From assembly GCA_002433465.1 (NCBI GenBank), contig DJIE01000225.1:1-9709 (forward strand): 9,709 nucleotides of DNA, given 5' to 3'. Below, piece by piece: positions 1 to 5,192 of the stretch. The number at the start of each line of letters is the position of its first letter. Position 1 is the stretch's first letter. Origin of the DNA: Salinisphaera sp. UBA6602. Its GTDB lineage: Bacteria; Pseudomonadota; Gammaproteobacteria; Nevskiales; Salinisphaeraceae. Made by a program: the position numbers and the translations under genes. The notes below the pieces were generated by a model. The model saw only the letters and a program-made list of their open reading frames with translations, had not been told where the DNA came from and did not search any database.

Positions 1-410
1 GCTTGATCGGCGTCAGTGTTCGCTACCGTGCCACTTGTTTCTGGCTTGGGCACGCTACGCTCTCACTTGTCTGTCAATCGCGCGCAAAGCACCCGGCGCG
101 ACCGCGACAGGTTGTGCAGAGCTTCCCTAGCACCGACGTTGCCGTCAGGCGACATTCCACAGCCGTCGAAAGCGCGCGACTGTCGCTTATCGGCGACATT
201 ATAAATCCATTAGTTACATGAACTTATAAATACCTGCCGGATAGCGTCGCTGTTTGGCAACAGTCTTTGGCGGCCATGTAGCGCCTGTGGCGACACGCCC
301 GCCTGTACTGCCCATAGAACACATCTATATAACTGATATTGCTAATTTTTTATTAACTGGCACGGCGGTTGCTCTATGTGTTCTCAGAAACGCATCGCAG
401 TTAAGCAGTC
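1..410. other. Non-coding leader region upstream of the EF-hand gene
   Basis: No open frame here resembles a protein family or has a convincing ribosome binding site. Visible small structures are a hairpin with arms TGTCGC (181-186) and GCGACA (193-198), two copies of TTATAAAT (199-206 and 224-231) and two copies of GGCGACATT (148-156 and 192-200). Positions 199-235 and 321-358 are clearly AT-rich against the GC-rich surroundings. A -10-like TATAAC lies at 328-333 without a good -35 box. The AT-rich stretches probably contain the promoter of the EF-hand gene at 411, but no site can be fixed by eye. Confidence 0.5.
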
Positions 411-692
411 ATGAAGAAGCGTTATGCAGTTATTGCCGGCATCGCGATTGCCATTCCCTTCGGAACGGCCCTCTCGATAGGGCAGGCAACGGCCGCCGAA
501 ACGGCATCCGCCGCGTGGGCCACCATGGATGCGGATGCAGACGGCTCGCTTTCACCGGAGGAAGTCGCTGGCACCCCGTGGGAAGCCAAGTTCGACGAAA
601 TGGACAAGAACGGCGACGGCAAGGTCGATAAGGATGAGTTCCAGCGCTACATGAAGGACATGCAGTCCGCGCAGGATAGTCAAGGGCAGTAA
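411..692 (+). CDS. Small exported EF-hand calcium-binding protein
   Basis: The 93-residue product begins with a typical Sec signal peptide: KKR at residues 2-4, a hydrophobic core over about residues 6-24, and a likely signal peptidase I cut near ATAA-E (residues 26-30). The mature part is about 64 residues and has two canonical EF-hand loops of 12 residues, D40-E51 (Asp at 40, 42 and 44, Gly45, Glu51) and D65-E76 (Asp65, Asn67, Asp69, Gly70, Glu76). All the usual calcium ligands are present, so it probably binds Ca2+ in the periplasm or outside the cell. Its physiological role is unknown; small two-EF-hand proteins of this kind are common in proteobacteria. The Shine-Dalgarno sequence is weak (AAGCAG just before the ATG). 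No gene follows on the same strand for over 2 kb; downstream lie the repeat array and a terminator, so its mRNA may carry a long 3' UTR. Confidence 0.85.
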   Translation: MKKRYAVIAGIAIAIPFGTALSIGQATAAETASAAWATMDADADGSLSPEEVAGTPWEAKFDEMDKNGDGKVDKDEFQRYMKDMQSAQDSQGQ

Positions 693-726
693 CAAGGAGT
701 TTCGGCAGCACAGCTGCCAACAGGTT

Positions 727-799
727 TTCGCCTGGTCGGGCTGGCGTCTCCCCGGTCCCCCCCTCGTGCCTCGGCGTGGTTCGGCTCGGCACAGGCGAA
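727..799. repeat. Palindromic element, copy 1 (most diverged)
   Basis: Outer arms TTCGCCTG (727-734) and CAGGCGAA (792-799) pair perfectly. After a bulged A791, positions 735-744 pair with 781-790, with several G-T wobbles. The central segment matches the other copies with a few substitutions and an extra C in two C-runs. Confidence 0.85.
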
Positions 800-839
800 T
801 TTAAATAGATACGCGTGCGCAGTGCATTCGTATGACAGT

Positions 840-913
840 TTTCGCTTGGTCGGGTCGGCGTCTTCCCGGTCCCCCCTCGTGCCTCGACGTGGTACGGCTC
901 GGCCAAAGCGAAA
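840..913. repeat. Palindromic element, copy 2
   Basis: Outer arms TTTCGCTT (840-847) and AAGCGAAA (906-913) pair perfectly. After a bulged A905, positions 848-857 pair with 895-904. Relative to copies 1 and 3, a C-G pair has become T-A at 846/907, a two-sided change that keeps the stem. Confidence 0.88.
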
Positions 914-925
914 TTTACAACGGCT

Positions 926-941
926 CATCGTCATGACGATG
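926..941. repeat. Linker palindrome between copies 2 and 3 (recurs at 1036-1051 and 1146-1161)
   Basis: CATCGTCATGACGATG is a perfect 16-bp palindrome, flanked by GGC (922-924) and GCC (942-944), which extend the stem past a bulged T. The next two linkers carry CATCGTCGTGACGATG in the same position. The other junctions have different palindromes: GGCAGC-ACA-GCTGCC (704-718) before copy 1, ATACG/CGTAT (809-813/829-833) between copies 1 and 2, and TCTCC/GGAGA (1246-1259) after copy 5. Confidence 0.8.
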
Positions 942-949
942 GCCTACGC

Positions 950-1023
950 TTTCGCCAGGGTCGGGTCGGCGTCTCCCGGTCCCCCCTCGTGCCTCGACGT
1001 GGTACGACCCGGCCTCGGCGAAA
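950..1023. repeat. Palindromic element, copy 3
   Basis: Outer arms TTTCGCC (950-956) and GGCGAAA (1017-1023) pair perfectly. One A-C mismatch (957/1016) follows, and then 958-968 pair with 1005-1015 with two G-T wobbles. This is the best-formed stem of the array. Confidence 0.9.
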
Positions 1024-1059
1024 TTTACAACGGCCCATCGTCGTGACGATGGCCTACGC

Positions 1060-1133
1060 TTTCGCCAGGGTCGGGTCGGCGTCTCCCGGTCCCCCCTCGT
1101 GCCTCGACGTGGTACGGCCCGGCCTCGGCGAAC
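1060..1133. repeat. Palindromic element, copy 4
   Basis: Nearly identical to copy 3, with A-to-G in the 3' arm (1117), which turns a T-A pair into T-G, and A-to-C at the last base (1133), which opens the terminal pair. Confidence 0.9.
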
Positions 1134-1169
1134 TTTACAACGGCCCATCGTCGTGACGATGGCCTACGC

Positions 1170-1243
1170 TTTCGCCAGGGTCGGGTCGGCGTCTCCCGGT
1201 TCCCCCTCGTGCCTCGACGTGGTACGGCCCGGCCTCGGCGAAC
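1170..1243. repeat. Palindromic element, copy 5
   Basis: Identical to copy 4 except for a C-to-T change in the central C-run (1201). It is followed at once by a small hairpin, TCTCC-CCCC-GGAGA (1246-1259), and then by the terminator. Confidence 0.9.
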
Positions 1244-1260
1244 TTTCTCCCCCCGGAGAT

Positions 1261-1290
1261 AAAAAAAACCGCATTCAATGCGGTTTTTTT
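1261..1290. terminator. Bidirectional intrinsic terminator after the repeat array and mpl
   Basis: CCGCAT (1269-1274) pairs with ATGCGG (1278-1283) around a TCA loop. It is flanked by A8 on the left and T7 on the right, so each strand reads as a GC stem followed by a U-tract. It lies 28 bp past the mpl stop on the minus strand and directly after repeat copy 5 on the plus strand, so it can end transcripts of mpl and any readthrough from the EF-hand gene through the array. Confidence 0.93.
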
Positions 1291-1318
1291 ATGGCCGCTT
1301 TCGGCGCGGCGCCGATCA

Positions 1319-2671
1319 TCAGCCCGCCAGCGCTTCGAGCAATTTGCTATGAATGCCGCCAAAGCCGCCGTTGCTCATCACCACCACGCTGTCGTCCGGT
1401 GCGGCCATGGCCGCTATGGATGTAACCAGCGTGTCCAGGTCGCTGCAGCGGGTAACGCCTTCGCCCAGCGCTGCAAACACCGCGGCCGCGTCCCAGTCCA
1501 GGTCCGCGTCGTAGACGAATACGTGATCGGCGTCGGCAAAACTGGCGGCCAGCGTCTCGGCATGCACGCCACGGCGCATCGTGTTGGAGCGCGGCTCGAA
1601 TACTGCCAGAACGCGCCCTTTTGCATGTCCAGCCCGCAGACCGGCCAGAGTCGTGCGGATGGCGGTTGGATGATGGGCGAAATCGTCGAAAACGCGGATG
1701 CCGCGAGGCGTACCCCGCAGCTCCATACGGCGTTTCACGCCGGAAAAACATGCCAGCGCCTCGATAGCCTGGCTCGGCACCACGCCTACATGCCGGGCCG
1801 CCGCGATGGCGGCAAGCGCGTTGGCCGCGTTGTGCGCGCCCGTAAGCCGCCAGTTCAACTCACCCACGTGCTCGCCTTCATGGCGAATGAGAAGACGGCT
1901 CGCATCCGCTGTCAGCGGCTCGTACTGCCAGTCGGCGCCTGGGGCGGCAAAGCCCGTGTCAGGGGTCCAGCAGCCGCGTGCAAGCACATCGTCGAGCGCA
2001 CTATCGCCGGCGTTGTGCACGATCTGGCCGCTGGCAGGCACCGTGCGCACCAAATGATGGAACTGACGTTTGATAGCCTCCAGATCATCGAATATGTCGG
2101 CGTGATCGAACTCGAGGTTGTTGAGCACGAGCGTGCGCGGACGGTAGTGCACGAACTTCGAACGCTTGTCGAAGAAGGCGGTATCGTATTCGTCGGCTTC
2201 GACCACGAAGAAGTCGCTTTTGCCCATTGCGGCCGACTGGCCGAGATCGGCCGCGATACCGCCAATCAGATAACCCGGCGCCATGCCGGCGTGTTCGAGG
2301 ATATGCGCCAGCATGCTCGCCGTCGTGGTCTTGCCATGGGTGCCGGCCACGGCCAGCACCCAGCGCGATCGCAGGACGTTCTCGGCCAGCCACTGCGGCC
2401 CGGAAATATAGTCCAGGCCGGCATCGAGGGTGTATTCCACGGCCGGGTTGCCGCGGCTCATGGCATTGCCGACGATCACCTGGTCGGGTGCTGGTTTGAG
2501 GTGATGCGCCGCATAGCCGTCCATCACGTCGATACCGGCCTCGGCCAGCTGCGTGCTCATCGGCGGATAGAGGCCGGCGTCGGAGCCGGTCACGGTATGC
2601 CCGGCCGCGCGCGCCAGCAGCGCCACGCCGGCCATGAAGGTGCCGCCGATGCCAAGAATATGGACATGCAT
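1319..2671 (-). CDS. mpl: UDP-N-acetylmuramate:L-alanyl-gamma-D-glutamyl-meso-diaminopimelate ligase (Mpl)
   Basis: This cytoplasmic Mur-ligase-family enzyme (EC 6.3.2.45) joins the recycled tripeptide L-Ala-D-Glu-meso-DAP to UDP-MurNAc with ATP, feeding murein recycling. The 450 residues match the family length. In order: N-terminal GIGGTFMAG (residues 7-15, nucleotide-sugar binding), P-loop GTHGKTTT (110-117), the Mpl-type EADEYDTAFFDKRSKF (158-173), NNLEFDHADIF (184-194), GAHNAANALAA (278-288), FAHHPTAI (331-338) and EPRSNTMRRG (359-368). The last four separate Mpl from MurC/MurE. The start at 2671 is chosen because MHVHILGIGG is the usual family N-terminus and GAGG (2680-2683 on the complementary strand) stands 8 bp upstream; the open frame continues 39 codons further but does not look like protein. 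It lies 47 bp after a membrane-protein gene on the same strand, probably cotranscribed. Confidence 0.96.
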   Translation of the reverse strand: MHVHILGIGGTFMAGVALLARAAGHTVTGSDAGLYPPMSTQLAEAGIDVMDGYAAHHLKPAPDQVIVGNAMSRGNPAVEYTLDAGLDYISGPQWLAENVLRSRWVLAVAGTHGKTTTASMLAHILEHAGMAPGYLIGGIAADLGQSAAMGKSDFFVVEADEYDTAFFDKRSKFVHYRPRTLVLNNLEFDHADIFDDLEAIKRQFHHLVRTVPASGQIVHNAGDSALDDVLARGCWTPDTGFAAPGADWQYEPLTADASRLLIRHEGEHVGELNWRLTGAHNAANALAAIAAARHVGVVPSQAIEALACFSGVKRRMELRGTPRGIRVFDDFAHHPTAIRTTLAGLRAGHAKGRVLAVFEPRSNTMRRGVHAETLAASFADADHVFVYDADLDWDAAAVFAALGEGVTRCSDLDTLVTSIAAMAAPDDSVVVMSNGGFGGIHSKLLEALAG

Positions 2672-2718
2672 TGAGAAAACCTCGGATCGAAAAACAAGCG
2701 CTCGTCGCGGGTCGCCGG

Positions 2719-3249
2719 CTAGCCGAGCACCGAAAAGACAAGCAGCAGCAGCACTTCGAAGGCGATGGTCGCGGCCACGCCCAGCCACAGGCCGGCGTCG
2801 AGTGCGTTGCGATAGACGTGGCTATAGATCGCCAGCCCCCAGAAGCCCATGGCCACATACGACAGGGTGACGAAGGTGGGTGGCATGGCCACCGCCTGCG
2901 GATCGCTCGCCTGCCCCAGCGCCTGCAGATAAGGCGCCATCGCATGGGTGGGCGCGAGCATGATCAGGGTGAGCGTGGCACCCGAGGCGAACAACGCCGT
3001 CGCGGTCTGGTTGAAACGGTTGGGCAGTTGACGAATACGCAGCACGGTGCGCACATACAAGGCCAGCAGCGCCGTGGCCAGCAACGCCTGAAGCGCGGCC
3101 GCGGGCGCCGGCATCAACAGGCCGACCTGCAGAAACAACAAGATACAATAGCCCGCAGCACAGCCGATGAGCGTCGTCGAGTCCCCGGGCATATCCTGGG
3201 GGCCACGCCGCAGCAGCATTAATTCGATCACCCGCCGCGCAAAAACCAT
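2719..3249 (-). CDS. Integral membrane protein of unknown function
   Basis: I do not recognise the family with certainty; Yip1-like small membrane proteins are one possibility. The 176-residue product has four or five hydrophobic segments, at about residues 25-47, 49-68, 83-100, 127-145 and 152-174. Between the second and third lies a polar stretch ending RFNQTATALF (78-87), which looks like the conserved core. The C-terminus ends in a membrane segment. The start at 3249 (MVFARRVIEL) is supported by AAGGA on the complementary strand 10 bp upstream; Met11 at 3219 is an alternative with a poorer site. The frame stays open far upstream, opposite rnd, but that extension is antisense to a clear gene and is not counted. 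It precedes mpl by 47 bp on the same strand, suggesting an operon and perhaps an envelope role, which is inference only. Confidence 0.75.
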   Translation of the reverse strand: MVFARRVIELMLLRRGPQDMPGDSTTLIGCAAGYCILLFLQVGLLMPAPAAALQALLATALLALYVRTVLRIRQLPNRFNQTATALFASGATLTLIMLAPTHAMAPYLQALGQASDPQAVAMPPTFVTLSYVAMGFWGLAIYSHVYRNALDAGLWLGVAATIAFEVLLLLVFSVLG

Positions 3250-3264
3250 GGATAAGACATCCTT

Positions 3265-4431
3265 ATGAAGCTTGTCAGAGCACAGGGCATGATACCGAAG
3301 CCACCCCAACACGTCGTTACGATCACCGAGGACGCGGCGCTGGCCGAGTTCGCCGCGCGCATGCAAACGCGCGACTGGATCGCTGTCGATACCGAATTCC
3401 TGCGCGAGAGCACCTATTACCCGAAGCTGTGTCTGGTGCAGATCGCCGATGCCGAGGAAGTCGGGCTGATCGACGTCATCGCGCTCGACGATCTCGAACC
3501 GCTGGCCGCGCTGCTGGCCGACAAGAACGTGCTCAAGGTGTTCCATTCCGCCGAACAGGATCTGGAAGTGCTCTACCAGCGCTTCGGGAACCTGCCCGCA
3601 CCGCTGTTCGATACCCAGGTGGCTGCGCCCCTGCTCGGGCTCGACGACCAGATGGGCTATGCCCGCCTGATTGATGCCCTGCTGGATATCGACCTGCCCA
3701 AGGCCCATACCCGTACCGACTGGAGCAAACGCCCCCTGCCCAACGGCGCGCTGGACTATGCCGCCGACGACGTACGTTATCTGGCGGTGGCCTATCACGT
3801 CATCGGCCAGCAGCTCGTCGAACGCGAGCGCGAAGCCTGGCTGGCCGAGGACTTCGATCGCATGATCGACACGCAACGCTTCGATGTCGACACCACGCAG
3901 GCCTGGCGGCGTATCAAGAGCTGGCATCGGCTCAAGCCCGCCCAGCAACAGGCACTCGCTGTAATCGCCGACTGGCGCGAACGTGAAGCCATGGCCAGCG
4001 ATCGCCCGCGCCGCTGGATTCTGGCCGACGATGCCGTGATCGAACTGGCCAAACGCCAGCCTCGGGATGCCGAGGCCATGGGCGCGATCCGCGCCTTGCC
4101 GGCCAAGACCCGGGCTCGCCATGGCGAGGCCCTTCTCGCCTGTCTAGAAGACGCCGCCGAGCGCCCGGCCGAGCCGATCGCACCGCTACCGACGGCGCCC
4201 AGCGACGAGGAAAAACGGCTCGTAAAGATCGGCATGGATACGCTGGCCGAGCGCGCCGAAAGCCACGATATCGCGGCCTCCGCGCTGGCCAGCCGTAAGG
4301 AAATCGCGGCGCTGGTCGCCGGTGAGCGCGACCTGCGGGTGCTCAGCGGCTGGCGCGCGGGCGTTGCCGGCGAGGCCGTACTCGCGGCCATAAAAAACGC
4401 CGAAGCCGCAACCGGCTCCGGCGTGTCATAA
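3265..4431 (+). CDS. rnd: Ribonuclease D
   Basis: This 3'-5' exoribonuclease of the DEDDy family trims tRNA and other stable RNA 3' ends in the cytoplasm. At 388 residues it is close to the E. coli enzyme (375). Catalytic motifs: Exo I VDTEFL with D42 and E44, Exo II HSAEQDLEVL with D99, and Exo III YAADD with Y165 and D169. Around residues 211-290 is an HRDC domain (TQAWRRIKSWHRLKP), and a second helical HRDC-like region covers about 315-380, as in other RNase D proteins. The start is uncertain: ATG 3265 leaves only 15 bp to the divergent membrane-protein start, and ATG 3289 (Met9) is also possible; neither has a strong Shine-Dalgarno. Its promoter must then lie inside the neighbouring gene; TACAAT at 3144-3149 is a possible -10. 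It converges on adk with 21 bp between stops. Confidence 0.96.
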   Translation: MKLVRAQGMIPKPPQHVVTITEDAALAEFAARMQTRDWIAVDTEFLRESTYYPKLCLVQIADAEEVGLIDVIALDDLEPLAALLADKNVLKVFHSAEQDLEVLYQRFGNLPAPLFDTQVAAPLLGLDDQMGYARLIDALLDIDLPKAHTRTDWSKRPLPNGALDYAADDVRYLAVAYHVIGQQLVEREREAWLAEDFDRMIDTQRFDVDTTQAWRRIKSWHRLKPAQQQALAVIADWREREAMASDRPRRWILADDAVIELAKRQPRDAEAMGAIRALPAKTRARHGEALLACLEDAAERPAEPIAPLPTAPSDEEKRLVKIGMDTLAERAESHDIAASALASRKEIAALVAGERDLRVLSGWRAGVAGEAVLAAIKNAEAATGSGVS

Positions 4432-4439
4432 CCTTGAGG

Positions 4440-4465
4440 GCCGGCCGCGCGGTCAGTCGGCCGGC
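4440..4465. terminator. GC-rich inverted repeat at the rnd/adk convergent junction
   Basis: GCCGGCCG (4440-4447) pairs with CGGCCGGC (4458-4465) around a 10-nt loop that contains the adk stop codon. There is no T-tract on either side, so it is at best a weak or factor-dependent bidirectional terminator. It could also be chance in GC-rich DNA. Confidence 0.4.
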
Positions 4466-5010
4466 AGGGCGGCCTTGATACGGGCATAGATCTCGTCGAC
4501 TTCGCCGACGCCGGCTACTGCCGTGAGCAGCCCCTTGTCTTCGTAGAACTTGACCAGCGGCTGGGTCTGTTCCTGGTAGACCTTGAGCCGGTTGCGGATG
4601 GTTTCCTCGTTGTCGTCGGCGCGGCCACGGGCCATGAGCCGCTGTACGATCTCCTCGTTGTCCACCTTGATATGGACCACGCCCTGAAGCGGACGATTCA
4701 TTTCGTCGAGCAGCTCATCCAGCGCCTTGGCCTGATCCAGGCTGCGCGGAAAACCGTCGAGGATGAAGCCGTTCTCGGTGTCGTCCTCGGCCAGGCGCTC
4801 GCGAATCATGCCGACCACGATATCGTCGGAAACCAGCTCGCCGGCATCCATCGCCGACTTGGCCTTCTTGCCAAGCTCAGTCTGGTTGGCGACCGCGCCG
4901 CGCAGCAGATCGCCGGTCGAAATCTGCGGTACGCCGAATTCGGCGACCAGCTTTTCACTCTGCGTTCCCTTGCCCGAACCTGGGGCACCCAGCAGGACGA
5001 TTTTCAGCAT
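4453..5010 (-). CDS. adk: Adenylate kinase (short-lid type)
   Basis: It catalyses ATP + AMP to 2 ADP in the cytoplasm and sets the adenylate energy balance. The P-loop is GAPGSGKGT (residues 8-16); STGDLLR (31-37) and ILDGFPRS (83-90) are the AMP-binding and Asp-Gly-Phe-Pro-Arg motifs; arginines at 124, 128, 130, 139 and 141 lie where the family's phosphate-binding arginines are expected. At 185 residues it lacks the ~27-residue lid insertion of the 214-residue E. coli form and the zinc cysteines of Gram-positive forms: ARGRADDNEETIRNRL (127-142) replaces it. Similar short forms are known in Xanthomonas-type gammaproteobacteria. The start at 5010 is set by GGAGA (5015-5019 on the complementary strand), 4 bp upstream; the next upstream in-frame Met, at 5025, would place this site inside the gene. 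It diverges from pfp across a 182-bp regulatory gap. Confidence 0.96.
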   Translation of the reverse strand: MLKIVLLGAPGSGKGTQSEKLVAEFGVPQISTGDLLRGAVANQTELGKKAKSAMDAGELVSDDIVVGMIRERLAEDDTENGFILDGFPRSLDQAKALDELLDEMNRPLQGVVHIKVDNEEIVQRLMARGRADDNEETIRNRLKVYQEQTQPLVKFYEDKGLLTAVAGVGEVDEIYARIKAALPAD

Positions 5011-5088
5011 GATTTCTCCGCGCACGGCTTGGCGTTGTCACAACCAGAAGGTAGAACGTTGTGCGCACACAAACCCGAGCACGCGCAC

Positions 5089-5118
5089 GAACGAACGGCC
5101 GACGTTAATGATTCGTTC
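5089..5118. promoter_or_regulatory. Inverted repeat in the adk/pfp divergent region, possible operator
   Basis: GAACGAA (5089-5095) and TTCGTTC (5112-5118) are perfect inverted arms separated by 16 bp. The repeat spans the putative -10 box of adk and lies just upstream of the putative pfp promoter. It could be a regulator site or a leader hairpin; no binding protein can be named. Confidence 0.4.
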
Positions 5119-5130
5119 TGAGCAAGTCAA
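5102..5130 (-). promoter_or_regulatory. Candidate sigma70 promoter for adk
   Basis: On the minus strand TTGACT (5125-5130, -35 box) is separated by 17 bp from TAACGT (5102-5107, weak -10 box). This would give a leader of roughly 85 nt before the adk start. The leader contains two short dyads, TGTGCGCACA (5060-5069) and GTTGTCACAAC (5034-5044). Confidence 0.4.
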
Positions 5131-5133
5131 TTT

Positions 5134-5160
5134 TCGACACCCGCGACTCTCACGTATGCT
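5134..5160 (+). promoter_or_regulatory. Candidate sigma70 promoter for pfp
   Basis: TCGACA (5134-5139) resembles a -35 box and TATGCT (5155-5160) a -10 box, with a slightly short 15-bp spacer. The implied start of transcription is near 5167, some 26 nt before the pfp ATG. Its -35 box abuts the candidate adk -35 box, so the two promoters would be back to back. Confidence 0.4.
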
Positions 5161-5192
5161 TTGCGGCGCATCTGATCAGCCAGGATGAACCC

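Larger units (their letters stand above)
704..1259. repeat. Tandem array of five ~74-bp palindromic elements, period ~110 bp, with palindromic linkers
   Basis: Five related copies start at 727, 840, 950, 1060 and 1170; the last four are spaced exactly 110 bp apart and the first spacing is 113-114 bp. Each copy is a long imperfect inverted repeat (stem of about 18-19 positions) around a nearly constant central segment containing CCCCCTCGTGCCTCG. Stem bases differ between copies mostly in ways that keep pairing, including G-T wobbles. The linkers form separate short hairpins. Copies 3, 4 and 5 are almost identical; copy 1 is the most diverged. The array fills the space between two convergent genes and stops just before a strong terminator. 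The 110-bp period is not a multiple of three, which argues against coding. It resembles in kind the REP/ERIC-like intergenic palindromes, but I do not recognise the family, and no REP-associated transposase (RAYT) gene is in the window. Confidence 0.9.

Noticed and set aside
3..221. Possible 72-residue protein at the window start
   Set aside because: No ribosome binding site is visible at the left edge, the composition is atypical, there is no family resemblance, and two frames overlap equally.
254..631. 125-residue frame overlapping the EF-hand gene
   Set aside because: It overlaps the well-supported EF-hand protein in another frame, and its second half is clearly the frame-shifted shadow of that gene.
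727..1243. Integron attC sites
   Set aside because: The palindromes are the right size, but no GTTRRRY/RYYYAAC core sites flank them, and there are no cassette genes between copies.
715..1250. Several open frames on both strands across the repeat array, giving Arg/Gly/Pro-rich products
   Set aside because: The 110-bp period is not a multiple of three, so each repeat is read in a different frame. The products have no family resemblance or ribosome binding sites, and the variation between copies follows base pairing rather than codons.
704..1259. CRISPR array
   Set aside because: The units are about 74 bp with short, partly repeated palindromic linkers. There are no unique spacers of 30-40 bp, and no cas genes are present.
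3250..4122. Upstream extension of the membrane-protein frame on the minus strand
   Set aside because: The frame is open only because it is antisense to GC-rich rnd; the extension has no hydrophobic segments or family features, and a good start exists at 3249.
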